This document shows, one piece after another, positions 1-10,876 of a DNA stretch of 64,000 nucleotides; the stretch's first letter is position 1; every line of letters starts with the position of its first letter. The position numbers and the translations under genes were made by a program. The notes beneath the pieces were generated by a model. That model was not told the origin of the DNA. It did not search any database and saw only the letters and a list, made by a program, of their open reading frames with translations. The stretch is from contig JAEPRB010000092.1 of assembly GCA_016758965.1 (NCBI GenBank), positions 62,001-126,000 on the forward strand, read 5' to 3'. The DNA is from Circinella minor. Taxonomy: Eukaryota; Mucoromycota; Mucoromycetes; Mucorales; Lichtheimiaceae.

Positions 1-66
1 GGGGATCGTCTTTTTTTTTTTAAAAAAAAAAAAAAACTTATATTATGATTGTTTATATTGTATTAG

Positions 67-867
67 AAATTAAAAAGTTTGATATTGACCTTGACGATCA
101 ACGAGTCATGGTAGAAGGCACTAGTATGTTTAAATATATATATATATTTCAATTAATAATAAATAAAAATAATAATAACTAATATATATATCCTATCTTT
201 ATCTATAGTGGCACCCTCCCAAATATCTCGAGCACTCAAAGATACTGGTCGTACCGTAATTATTCGTGGTCAAGGTGTTTCGGATGGTCAAGGTCATTCA
301 GGTGCTGCTGTTTGTATCTTTGATATTTATGGTAGTAATCCATCCGAAACTTTACCCAAAGGAACCAATGGTCTTGCACGCTTTGTACAAATCGATGAAG
401 AAACATGTTTAATTGATTTAACAGTAGAAGGATTAACACCAGGTGAACATGGTGTTCATATTCATGAATTAGGTGATATTTCGCGTGGATGGTTATCTAC
501 AGGCGATCATTTTAATCCTACCAATGTAGATCATGGTGATCCAGAAACAGGTCATGTGGGTGATTTGGGTAATGTTCTTGTAGATGAAAATGGATGGGGT
601 GATTTAGTCATTGAAAGTACGCGTGTCAAAGTATGGGATATCATTGGTCGTAGTATGGTGATTAGTCAAAACAAAGATGATTTGGGTAAACAAGGAACAA
701 AAGAATCCAAATGGAATGGTAATAGTGGTCCTGGTGTTCTTTGTGGTATTATTGCAAGAAGTGCAGGTGCTTTTGAAAATATGAAAAAGATTTGTGCTTG
801 TTCTGGTAAAACTTTATGGGAAGAAGCAAGAATTCAACAACAAGATAAAAAAGTGTCTACTTTGTAA
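67..867 (+). CDS. CCS1: Copper chaperone for superoxide dismutase (CCS), 5'-truncated by the window edge
   Basis: CCS delivers Cu(I) to Cu/Zn-SOD and forms its disulfide, in the cytosol and mitochondrial intermembrane space. Two exons are visible, 67-123 and 209-867 with a stop at 865-867; the junction codon at 123/209 becomes ATG (Met) in frame. The first exon encodes the end of the HMA-like domain (FDIDLDDQRVMVEGT). It is followed by the SOD-like domain, with GEHGVHIHELGD and GDHFNPTNVDHGDP, and the C-terminal CxC copper-transfer motif in KKICACSGKTLWEEA. The N-terminal exon(s) that would carry MxCxxC lie upstream of the window or in its first few bases, where the 5' limit is unclear. The CxC and the upstream HMA-like segment separate it from an ordinary SOD1. 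The short tail after the CxC is unremarkable. Confidence 0.93.
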
Positions 868-917
868 AAGAAATTTTATAAAACTTCTCCCTTTCTCTAC
901 ACCATACCCTTCAATTC

Positions 918-1095
918 TCTCTCTCTCTCTCTCTCTCTTAATATATTGTAAAATCTTCAACAACCCCTCCGCCCCCCCCCTCTCCATTTTTTTGACTTAA
1001 TTCACTTTTTTTTTCTCGTATATAAATATATAAATATATACTTATATATAGGGTTTCTTTTTTTATTATGTTTGATATATGTGCATTGAAATTGG

Positions 1096-1136
<41 letters not shown>

Positions 1137-1142
1137 AAGAGA
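918..1142. repeat. CT and GA microsatellites between CCS and VAC14
   Basis: The convergent CCS/VAC14 3' space holds a (CT)n tract near 918-938, a C-rich run near 971-980, TA tracts and a (GA)n tract near 1110-1142. Open frames across it are low-complexity artefacts. It contains the 3' UTRs of both genes; no other gene is seen. Confidence 0.75.
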
Positions 1143-1165
1143 AAACTATGTGTCAAAATAAGTAA

Positions 1166-1825
1166 CTAATGTTGTTTGTTTTGATGATTTTGTTGTACAG
1201 TTTTAAAATGAGATAGTAAATCATTAAAATTAATTGGTTCTGTAATATGTTTTGTATTATTAGAATGTGATGATGATGATTTTGTATTGCGTGATATAGT
1301 AATAGTGTTGTTATTAATATTACTATTTTGTTTTTGTTTTTTGTGTATATGTATATTATAAGTTAGTAAATTACCTCCATTGGTATTTTTCAATGGCAAA
1401 AAAAAAAAGTATATATGATAAGGGGCGAATGATCTATTACCTCTTTGGCATAACATGTAAAAATCCTAAAGAGGATGCACTATTAAGTCGACTACGTAAT
1501 GTACTGAATGCAGATGATTGTGGTAAAAGCATAAATATACCATATAAACATTTGAACAAATAAGGGTATCTATCAGGTTCCAATAATTGTAATCGAAGAT
1601 CTATTACTTTTTTATTAGTCTTTTTTTTTTTTTTTTTTTTTTTTTTTCCTCATCCTATTTTAAGAAAACTTACATGTAAATGCAGGTGATTCTAATAACT
1701 GTACCAATTGATCCAATTGGATTAACATATTTACTGTTATATCTAATTCCGCACTATATACATGATTTTTGTTTTTGCAAATTATTACTAATATTTTCAT
1801 ACTAAAAAAAAAAGCTTGAAAAAAA

Positions 1826-1869
<44 letters not shown>

Positions 1870-2345
1870 AACACATCTATTTACACTACTAGATTACTAT
1901 TCAAATATTTGAATATATTATTATTACTCACAAAACCTGTAACATATTAGATGCAAGTTCATAAGCTTGAGCTATTAATGATAAAGAGAATGCAGCTATT
2001 GCATTATGTGACCATGATTGAAATAATGTCAAAAATAATTGTTGTCCATGCTAATAATAATAATAGGTAAAAAAAAAAAAGGGTTAGTTCATTAGAATGA
2101 ATTCATTCAAATCCTCCCCTACATACACACACACACACACACACACACATACATACAATATCAATCGTTTTTTTTTTTATTATCACTTACTTTTGTATCC
2201 AAACTCCTTAATTGTTTTCTTAAACAATTCATTTCAGAAGAAGTAATCATAATGATATTCAAATTTTGTACCATCATACTTGCAAATCTCGTATCCTAAA
2301 TCATATATATATAAAATAAAAACACAAACAATTAAAAAAAATCTT

Positions 2346-2400
<55 letters not shown>

Positions 2401-4170
2401 AGATACTTTACCTGATCCTTCTGAAGAAGTATTGTTGCCATAGTAAAATACATTTTTTCCACATCCAAATGTATACATAGTTGTCTGATGATTAAACTAC
2501 CTCGTGATTCTAATAATCGCTTATCTTTTTCAAATAATAATAATAATTTTTTAACAAAAATATAAAATCCATCATCATCTGAATCATTTGCTATTTGTGC
2601 TAAAAGTTCAAGGTCACGGTACACAACCTAAACATATATTTATGTGAACCAAAAAAAAAAAAGTTTAGAACTAAACCAAATATACATTTTCTCCCCCCGC
2701 AAAATAACCTCTTCTTCATTTTTTCCTTATCATACAATAATGCATCTCAAATTCATTTCAACCTTTTAAATAACCTAAAAAAAAAAAAAAAAAATGAAAT
2801 TATATATATATATATATATATTACCTCTTCAGATGGGTCTGATAATGTTTTTAATAAATCTGAAAGAATACTATCCATGGATGCTAATACCTAAATTATA
2901 TATTACTTTTTAATTTAGCCATGATTTCTTTCTCACCAAAAAAAAGAAAAAAATCACTCTCCATAACTATATAAATTAATAATAATAATCCCTCACTCCT
3001 TTTTTTTTTTTTTTTTACCTTGTTGGGTGCTTTTTTGTGTAATAATAATAACCATTCTAAACTAGCTAATCGTGTTTGTTCATGTTCATTAAGAAATTGA
3101 AGTTTAAGATTTGTTACAGTCAAGGAATAATCAAACAACTCGCCATTTTTGGGTCTCATGATATTATGTCCAATGTCCGATCTATACGCCCTACGTAACA
3201 AAATAGGTCCTCCTGTTGTTTTTGTTGTCATCGTGATGGTTGGTTTTTCTGAGGATACCTTTTTTGTTATTCCTTTTTCTGGTGATAGTGTTGTTGTTGT
3301 GGAAGGATCACTAAGACTTGGAACAGGATTCACTATGGTTTGTGTTGTGGATGAATAATTTAATACAAGTTTTTGTAAATGTCTATTGATTTCCATTGCA
3401 AAAGAACTAATTGTAGGTACTGAATGTTCTAATAAGGGTAAAACAGCATGTACAATACGAGGTGTAAATTGAATCACGACTGGTTTTGCTGCAGCAATAA
3501 ATTCAATCATCCATTGTAATGCTGTACGTTGAATTTCTTCTTTTGTAGAAGATATATGTTGTATTAATATATCCACGATGCGATCGTATTGAAGTTGTTT
3601 CACGGGTGTTCCTGTTGTTCTTGCCTTTTTATTTTGTTGATCATCTTGAGTAGAAGAAACAAGTGTTGTTTCATTATTGAATACATCTTTGTTATTATTA
3701 TTGGTACGTTGTTTTTGTAACATAGCCACCCCTTCATCTTCATTTTGTCTTGAAATAAATTGAATTTCTTGAAAGAATTGAGCAAGTAATAATCGTGCAT
3801 TGGCACGTATATGATGACGGGTATCCGTTAAATATCGAATAATACCATCAAGAAAATCAGGTAAATACCATACAAGATCAAGTCCTGGAACAGAATCTAA
3901 AAGACTAATCCAAGACATGACATAGATTCGTTCAAATGGATTACTAGTATACACATGACGACGTAAAATGGGTATAAATTTTGATAACGAAAATGCTTTT
4001 TTTTCTTCTTGTTCTTGTTGTCTATTCTCTTCTACATCATGATGATGATAAGGGGATACATAAGTAGCGGCTAATTCATATACAATGTCTTTAATTATTC
4101 GATCCAAGATTTCTCGACCATTACGTACAGATTGTTCTTTATCATCTGCAAGCTATAAAAAAAAAAGGTT

Positions 4171-4206
<36 letters not shown>

Positions 4207-4832
4207 CTTCCCCGTCCTAAAAAAATAAAATAAAAATACGTTTACCATGCATTGTGCTTCAAAAATACCATTAAAAAAATAAAGTAATTCTCCTTTAGAT
4301 ACTTTAGCAACATTATACATGCATTCACATGCGTAATAACGAACTCTTGATTCTTTACTATCTAAACATAATAAGATAGGTGGAACTACTATATCAAGAT
4401 ATTCAGCTACACTCTACAAAATAAATAAATAAATAAATAAATTATCATCCCTTTCCCTCTCTTTCCCACAAACCAGCTTTCTTTTTTTATTACCGCGCCT
4501 AAAGCAATAGCTGTTGCTGCCAAACTAATAAGTCCACCACATTGAGCATGAGGAGAGTCAGAATAAACAAAATCATTAACAAGTTCTTGAATAATATCAA
4601 TGACTTGTTCTCGACTTTCTTTATTTTGTTTCACTAGACTAAATATAAAAATAATATGAAAAAAGGTCTCTTTCTCTCTCTCTCTCTCTATTTTTTTTTG
4701 TGGTTACACCAATTATATATATATATATATATATATTTACCTTTCTACTTCTAACGCAGCTACTTTACGACGATCATAAGTTTTGTCTGTCAATTCTCGA
4801 ATGACAGTGGGTGAAAAAACACTTGTTTTCAT
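1166..4832 (-). CDS. VAC14: VAC14, scaffold of the PIKfyve/Fab1 PI(3,5)P2 complex
   Basis: VAC14 is a HEAT-repeat scaffold that assembles the Fab1/PIKfyve lipid kinase with the Fig4 phosphatase on vacuole and endosome membranes. I resolved 11 exons on the minus strand: 4832-4741, 4638-4494, 4413-4246, 4152-3019, 2890-2825, 2627-2412, 2295-2191, 2050-1932, 1801-1674, 1600-1441 and 1322-1166. They total 2490 nt, an 829-residue frame without internal stops. The N-terminus ([30 protein letters not shown]), the segment [12 protein letters not shown], the C-terminal [35 protein letters not shown] and GFLHVMPKR, and the final [13 protein letters not shown] match the family. The last intron has a TACTAAC branch site. 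A low-complexity N/Q/K-rich insert interrupts the HEAT repeats in exon 4. The start is the first ATG that opens the family N-terminus. Confidence 0.95.
1835..1866. repeat. (GA)n microsatellite in a VAC14 intron
   Basis: About 16 GA units follow a poly-A run inside the intron between VAC14 exons 8 and 9. It is close to the 3' splice site, so on the transcribed strand it reads as a pyrimidine-rich tract next to the acceptor. Confidence 0.85.
2125..2149. repeat. (CA)n microsatellite in a VAC14 intron
   Basis: About 12 CA units lie in the intron between VAC14 exons 7 and 8. A second CA/TA compound tract lies at 2350-2400 in the next intron upstream. Confidence 0.85.
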
Positions 4833-5462
4833 TTACAAAATTCCTTTTTTTTTATTTTTTTTTAACTTTTTGAATACCTAATAAAAAAAAAATTGTCGAG
4901 TGTGTGTCCCCTGAAAAAAAAAAAAAAAAAAAAAAAAAAAGAAAAAGAAAAAAAAAAGAAAGGGGGGTTGTGCGATAAAAAAAAAAAAGAAAATTAAAAA
5001 GAGAACTGAGAAAAATAATCCCAAAGAAACAAAATGTTATATATAATTTTTTTTGGACTGTGATTATGTATGTTTGGGGGTGTGTATGTGTGGGGGTGGG
5101 GGAGAGGAGGAATATGTTATGGGAAATGGGGGTTTAAGCAAGTTTACATGAACTCAAAAGTGTGTATATGTATGTTTCATCTTATTACAATAAGTGGCGC
5201 GAAAAAAGAGAGAGAAGCTCCGAACAATTATATTATAAGAATCTCCCATTATTTGCATAAACAAATTTTATGATTGGCTAATGCAAAAAGTTTCATAAAG
5301 AGGGAAAAAATATAGAGTAGTTCAACACATATAAAAAAAATAAAAGCCCATCATTTTTTTTGTTTTTTGTTTTCTCTTTTCTTTTCTTTATTTTTCTCAC
5401 ACACTCACACACATACACATACACACATACACATACACACATAAAATAGTCAAATAAAAAAA
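4833..5462. promoter_or_regulatory. Divergent intergenic region between VAC14 and the IF1 gene
   Basis: About 630 bp separate the divergent start codons. The region holds long A runs (about 4914-4985), a GT/GGGG-rich stretch near 5070-5110, a CT/TTTTC-rich stretch near 5360-5400 and a CA-rich repeat (5399-5442) just upstream of the IF1 start. It is presumed to hold both promoters; I see no motif I would name with confidence and no gene. Confidence 0.5.
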
Positions 5463-5665
5463 ATGATGTCAAGAAATATTATTATTCCAAGACGTTCAAT
5501 TACTTTTGTATCTCGTCGATTTTATTCTGATTATACTACGGGTAGTGCAGGTGCTACTGCAAGTGCTAAAGGAGGTTTTAGTGATAAAGAAAAAGCTGTA
5601 GAAAATCAATGGGCTCGTTCACATGTAAGTATTTATATATATAAAAGAAAAAGAAATAAAATGAT

Positions 5666-5703
<38 letters not shown>

Positions 5704-5817
5704 GATGCTGAAAAAATCAAGGCATTACATGAAGCATTGGATAAACAAAAAGAAGCTACTGCTAATCTTGAAAAAGATTTGGAAGCATTAAAAAAATCGG
5801 CTGAAAAGAAGCAATAA
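5463..5817 (+). CDS. INH1: Mitochondrial F1F0-ATPase inhibitor (IF1 family)
   Basis: IF1 binds F1-ATPase at low matrix pH and blocks ATP hydrolysis. Two exons, 5463-5624 and 5704-5817, make a 91-residue protein, a typical length. The intron is GTAAGT...TTAG with a TA microsatellite. Residues 1 to about 28 are basic and hydroxylated (MMSRNIIIPRRSITFVSRRF), as expected for a mitochondrial presequence. The Gly/Ala-rich linker leads into FSDKEKAVENQWARSH, the conserved inhibitory segment, then a heptad-rich coiled coil (DAEKIKALHEALDKQKEA) for dimerisation. The ATG used is the first one, with another Met at codon 2. VAC14 lies divergently upstream. Confidence 0.93.
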
Positions 5818-6915
5818 GCAATATAACAAAAAACACTTGTACATGTATATATATATATATGAAAAAATCACACACTTCAACATATTAAAAACACCCCCCC
5901 ATCCCCCACATCATGATCAAATAAAATAATCCCTTCATCAGGTTCAATTAAAAGAAAGTTAAATTTTCTTGACATAAACAGGTGACTTTTATATTAAACG
6001 CGTGATTATGGTTGTTTTCAGTTTTTGTCTCCAAAAATAAATAGGTGATGGATTACACAAAAAACGTTTGTATTGATTTCAAAATCAAGTTCACAATCAT
6101 AGTACATATATCTCAACGGAACAAATTTAAATGACTATTTGTTTTTTTTTTTATTTTTCACATATATACTATTATCGATTAGACTATAAACTTTTAATAG
6201 AACACTGATTATCTTTTTAATATATATATTTCAACATCATTTTTTTTTCACACTTGAGTTGCAACGCATCTAACTATTAACATTAAGAGAGTGTGTGTGT
6301 GTCAATTGATACATTTTGTGGAAAAGCAGTAGACAACACTAGATATGGTATGCTACACTGATTGAATAGTTACACTGCAGGTCGATATAATAGTTAGATT
6401 GTTATGTCTATACTATCCATATAATATGACGTTCTATTATGTATAAAAATGTATACATTAACCACCTATTATTTCTTTATTTCATGAATATCGTGATAGT
6501 CCATATATATATATAAATGGTAACTTAATGAGGATACGTAAAACCTCTTATTTACGTAGAATTACAAAGTACGTAATATACATTTAATTCATAGAAATGC
6601 TACCATTATCCTATTGAAAATAATACATTCTACTTGGTACCATGACTACTACTTGGTATCCTCATCTTCAATTTCCTATATATATTGGCTATATTTAGAA
6701 AAGTAGAGTCTTATTGTTTATCTTTTAAATGGCACAGTATTCAAGTAATTTTTTTTTTCTCGATCTGAATAGATGAAATTATTTTTATGCCTAAAGTTAT
6801 TTTTAATAGTCAGATAGAAAAAAAAAAAAAAATTGACTTGCAAAAAAAAAAAGAAAGTTCGATCTTTCATTAAACGAAAAAACCACACATTTAAAAAGAA
6901 AATCATATATTCAGT
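5818..6915. other. Intergenic region between the IF1 gene and ISY1
   Basis: About 1.1 kb of AT-rich sequence with short TA runs, homopolymers and poly-C/CA stretches near 5890. I see no supported coding exon. It should contain the IF1 3' UTR and the ISY1 promoter. Confidence 0.5.
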
Positions 6916-6916
6916 C

Positions 6917-8300
6917 ATGGTACATTATTACAAAACACACGTTTATTTTTATTTTATTTTTTTCAATCTAAATAAAAAAAAAACCTTTTTAATTGGAATC
7001 AAATATTGAAAAGTGGGTTCTTTTATTAATAAAACAATGGATGATGGCGATTTATCTTTTTTTTTTAATTTAGGCGCGTAATGAAGAAAAAGCACAATCT
7101 ATGCTATATCGATTCCGTGAAGCACAAGCTGCGGAATTAGGTCTTGTTAGAAAGAAAGAACGTCGACCTGCCATGGCTTCTAATGTAGATACTGTAGGTG
7201 AATGTGAAAAATGGCGACGTCAAATTTTGGGTGAAGTTTCAAGAAAAGTATCCAAGATTCAAGATGGTATTTTATTATTATTATTATTATTATTTTTTTA
7301 CATTGCCATTGACAGTGATTGAATGAATAACTTTATTTTTATTTTTTTATTTTCGTTTCTGGGGGTGGGGTGTTTGTTTGTTATGGAATGATGATTAGCA
7401 AGTTTATCTGATTATCAAGTACGTGATTTGAATGACGAAATTAATAAACTTTTAAGAGAAAAATATCATTGGGAAAAACGAATAAAACAATTAGGTGGTG
7501 CCAATTATTATGTAAGTATTATTATTTTATTGTGGAAAAAAAAAAGAGAGAATTGGGAGTTATTCATATTCTATTATATATATATATATATATATAGAGT
7601 TCAGCAAAAATACTTGACAGTGAAGGAAAAGAAGTACCTGGAAATAGAGGATATAAGTAAGGAAATGATATAATATGAAAAAGGAGGAAGAAGAGAAAAA
7701 CTGATCATGGGGATTTTAGATATTTTGGACGTGCACGCGATTTACCTGGTGTAAGAGAACTTTTTGAAACTGAAGGTAAAAAAAAAAAAAAAAAAACTCA
7801 TTCCCATTCTTTATAAATATGTGGGGGGGCTATCTTCCCATAAACAATATCTCACATGTTTTTTTTTAAAATATATAGAACCTGAAAAAGTATCACGTTC
7901 AAGAACAGAACTTTATCGTAATATTGATGCAGATTATTATGGTTATCGTGATGAAGAAGATGGTGATTTATTAAAATATGAATTAGAACAAGAAAAAGAA
8001 CTTTTAGAAGAATTATCACAACAAGAAGAAGAAGATATAAAAGAAGAAGAAGAAACAATAATGGATATGGATACGAGTGGATATATATTAGATGGACCTA
8101 TACCTGATCGTAAACAAATAGAAGAATATTTAGTGAATCGTCGACGGCAAGAGGTAAAAAATGCTAGTTTAATTTTTTTTGAATTTTGCTGAGTGAAAAT
8201 TTTAATTTGTTTTTTCTATTATTAGCTTATGGACAAATATGTCTCGGATGACTTGGCAAAAAATGAACAAGAAACTAAAGAACTTACTGGTCAACATTAA
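6917..8300 (+). CDS. ISY1: Pre-mRNA-splicing factor ISY1
   Basis: ISY1 belongs to the Prp19-associated (NTC) part of the catalytic spliceosome. The coding exons I resolve are 7074-7266, 7399-7511, 7598-7656, 7720-7775, 7879-8153 and 8226-8300. The conserved N-terminus requires Met directly before [18 protein letters not shown]. The best supply is a one-codon first exon, ATG at 6917-6919 followed by GTACAT, spliced to the TTTAG acceptor at 7073; this gives 257 residues in frame. Family segments include [49 protein letters not shown] and [16 protein letters not shown]. An acidic Glu-rich stretch and a C-terminal [18 protein letters not shown] follow. The body is secure; the tiny first exon is inferred. 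Confidence 0.9.
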
Positions 8301-8641
8301 AAAAAAAAATTTGATAAAAGAATTAGAATTATGTTGTTTTAATGTTTAAAAAAAAAATACAAAAAGGATATAAAGAAAAAAAAAAAAAACAATGAAATTA
8401 AACAAAAAGAGGGTACTGGAAAAATTACTATGATACAAAAAAAAAAAAAATTGAGGAAGGGGGGGGGAAAGAACTTGATATTATTGAAAGATTTAGAATA
8501 TTAAATGATGATGGAATGTTATGTTGTGCAAAAAAAAAAAAAAAAAAACCAAGTTTTCGACATGTTTTAAGGATTGTGTGAAAAAAAAAAAGTGTGTGTG
8601 TGTGTGTGGGGTGGGGTGGGGGAGGAGGAATACAGAAATTA
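8301..8641. other. Convergent 3' region between ISY1 and the PPxY gene
   Basis: About 340 bp of A-rich runs, a GGGGGGG run near 8460 and a GT/GGGG-rich stretch near 8590-8625. It contains the 3' ends of two convergent genes; no coding exon is supported. Confidence 0.5.
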
Positions 8642-9067
8642 TTATTTGTTATATGCAGTTGATTTTAAACGTTGCTGCACTCGGTCAAGTGTTTCGTATT
8701 CATCATCTATAATAATAGTTTTATCAAGATATTTTTGTTGTTGTTGTAGTTGTACTAAGGGTATATTATCATCATCAGAATGATTTATAACTACTACTTC
8801 TTCATATCTCGGTGGTAATGTACCAGCATAAGCAGGAGGTGGTGTTTGTGGTCTTGGTTGTTGTTGTTGTTCTGTTGAATAAAAAGGTTGATACAATTGT
8901 TGTTGTTGATATGATAATCGATCTATACCAGAAAGACGTATTAATGGAGCAACAGGTATTCTTCTTTTAACATAGGGATAACTATCTGTTGCCAAAAGTG
9001 TAGCAGCAGGAATAGAAGGTGGATATTGTTTATTTTTTCTTCGATAGTGTTGTTGTTCAGATATCAT
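8642..9067 (-). CDS. Small Gln/Pro-rich protein with two PPxY motifs, function unknown
   Basis: This is a single-exon 141-residue frame, ATG to stop, that I cannot assign to a named family. It is rich in Gln, Pro and Tyr, with a basic N-terminus (MISEQQHYRRKNKQYPP) and short poly-Q runs. Two PY motifs sit close together near residues 76-90, PPPAY and LPPRYEE. An acidic segment with HSDDDN follows, and the C-terminus has a predicted helix (EYETLDRVQQRLKS). PPxY motifs are ligands of WW domains, notably of Rsp5/NEDD4 ubiquitin ligases, so a ligase adaptor or substrate is a reasonable inference. No transmembrane segment is seen. It lies between convergent ISY1 and the thioesterase gene. Composition and length make chance unlikely, but its expression is unproven. 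Confidence 0.6.
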   Translation of the reverse strand: MISEQQHYRRKNKQYPPSIPAATLLATDSYPYVKRRIPVAPLIRLSGIDRLSYQQQQLYQPFYSTEQQQQPRPQTPPPAYAGTLPPRYEEVVVINHSDDDNIPLVQLQQQQKYLDKTIIIDDEYETLDRVQQRLKSTAYNK

Positions 9068-9307
9068 ATTATTTAGTATTTAAAAAAAAAAAGTTAACAA
9101 CCAAAAAAAAAAAAAAAAAGGTAAGAAACAAAAGAAAGTTATAAAAAAAAAGAAAAAGAAAAAAAAAAGTAAACCGGGTGCGAAGTTCGCGTAACGAACA
9201 ACATGTAACAAAAAAAAAAAAAAAAAACTTGTTGGTCTAATGCTTTATTAGGAAATCTGAACGCTGTCAAAAAAAAAAAAAAGTACAAGTTAATTAATTA
9301 TATACTT

Positions 9308-10550
9308 TTAAGCTGAAACAGGTGGTAAATGTTCTTTTAAAAAGCTAGCAATATCTTGAAGTTCTTGTGGACTTGCAGAATGAACTAGACCACGATAGGT
9401 ATTGAATTTGATATTATAACCAAGATTTTCAAGAACACTTGCTGATTCTTTACCATATGAATATTGTACAACAGGATCTGAATCTCCATGACACATAAGA
9501 ATAGGTGTCTTTTTATTTGCTTCAGATGCCATCTAATTTTTTTTTAATCATTTAGTATTATTATTTATTATTATTATTACTTTCTTTATAGTTTTTTTTT
9601 TTTTTTTTGCTTTACCGAAGGGAATTTTTCAGCAAGAGCTAACCAACCACTACAACCAATAACACCACCAAATTTATATTCTGATGTGAGACCAGTTAAT
9701 AATGAAAGAACACAACCTTGAGAGAAACCACCAACAATAATTCTATCACTTGGAATACCATTATCCACTTCTTGACGAATTAATCCATTGACTATTATAT
9801 ATTACATTTACTTTTTATGTGAGCTACTACTCTATTTTTTCCTTATTTATTTTGTTATACGTATAAAAATTGGAATTATATTTTTTTTTTCTTTACCTGC
9901 AGTCAAAGAAGATAAAATACCCTTTTCATCTTCATTAGAAAGACTAGAACGATCCAATCCAGTTAAATCAAACCATCCTATATAAAAAACAATTTTTGTT
10001 TAGATTTCCCCATCCTATTGAAATAATATTTATTTATATATATATACCTGGCATACGCATGCCTTGATTAAGAGTAATAGGTATACTGGGTCTATAATAT
10101 ATATATAAAGTTATTTTAGTTAAACTATCTATTTTAGATCCCCCTCTAATTTTTTTATAACTTACGCGTTAGGTAAAATCCATTTAATATGAGGAAATAA
10201 ACCTGAAAGTTCTTCAGCTAAAAACGACCAACTAAAGGCGAAGGGGGAGGGGGGGGGAAAGAACAAACAGTTAAGTTATATTTTTATTTTATTTTTTAAA
10301 AAAAAAAGTGTCAAGCTTTCTTTTTTTACCCTGCACCACTATCACCAAGTCCATGAAACCAAAAGACTGTGGCAGTATGTTTAGCTTTCGCGCCAACGAC
10401 GACTGATGTAAGTGTAGTTGCCATGGTTAATTTTGAAACAACCTGTTGTTGTTGTTGTAATAATGGTGATAATTGAAATAAACATAGAAATAATAGAATA
10501 AAACTAATAAGAATTAGAAAAATGGTCGTTGATAATGAACGTATGAACAT
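9308..10550 (-). CDS. APT1: Acyl-protein thioesterase 1 / lysophospholipase, alpha/beta hydrolase
   Basis: It removes palmitate from S-acylated proteins and can cleave lysophospholipids. Six exons: 10550-10330, 10231-10166, 10091-10048, 9977-9897, 9791-9616 and 9532-9308. The classical start ([11 protein letters not shown] at 10424) gives 228 residues, the usual length. The catalytic triad is visible, in that numbering: Ser119 in GGFSQG, Asp173 in GDSDPVV and His205 in [18 protein letters not shown] supplies the oxyanion region. The frame stays open upstream to an ATG at 10550, adding 42 residues that are strongly hydrophobic ([17 protein letters not shown]), like a signal anchor. Whether one or both starts are used cannot be decided from sequence. 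RIC8 lies divergently upstream. Confidence 0.93.
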
Positions 10551-10876
10551 TATAAATTATTATTATTTTTTTTTTGTGCTTGCCTCTTTACAAATGTTAT
10601 GTGTACTGTGTAAAAGGTTTTATATTTTAGAACTCCCAATAATTTTTACCAAATATATATATATATATATAAATAAGATTTCAAAAAGAGTTTTGTTTCT
10701 GCGTAACCATTGAAAAACCGAGGAAAAAGGAACAAAAAAAAAAAAAAAAAGGAGAACAATTTTGCTTAAACACGTCTTTTTTCTTTTTTTCTTCTTTTCT
10801 TCTTCTTATTATTAACACCCCCCCCCCTTTTTCCCTCTCACTTCTTCTTTATTTATATTTCACTTTTTATGATACC
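10551..10876. promoter_or_regulatory. Divergent intergenic region between APT1 and RIC8
   Basis: About 330 bp with a TA repeat, poly-A near 10733-10750 and a long pyrimidine-rich stretch (10775-10865, TTCTTTT/CCCCCC) immediately before the RIC8 start. CT-rich tracts next to the start are common in fungal promoters. It must serve both genes unless their transcripts overlap. Confidence 0.45.

Noticed and set aside
938..1156. Minus-strand open frame of 72 codons in the CCS/VAC14 spacer
   Set aside because: It is made of translated CT/GA and TA microsatellites and has no family features.
2350..2400. CA/TA runs considered as a CRISPR-like or spaced repeat array
   Set aside because: Simple microsatellites without spacers, inside a verified intron; CRISPR arrays are not expected in a fungal nuclear genome.
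3149..3358. Plus-strand frame across VAC14 exon 4
   Set aside because: Antisense shadow of a verified coding exon.
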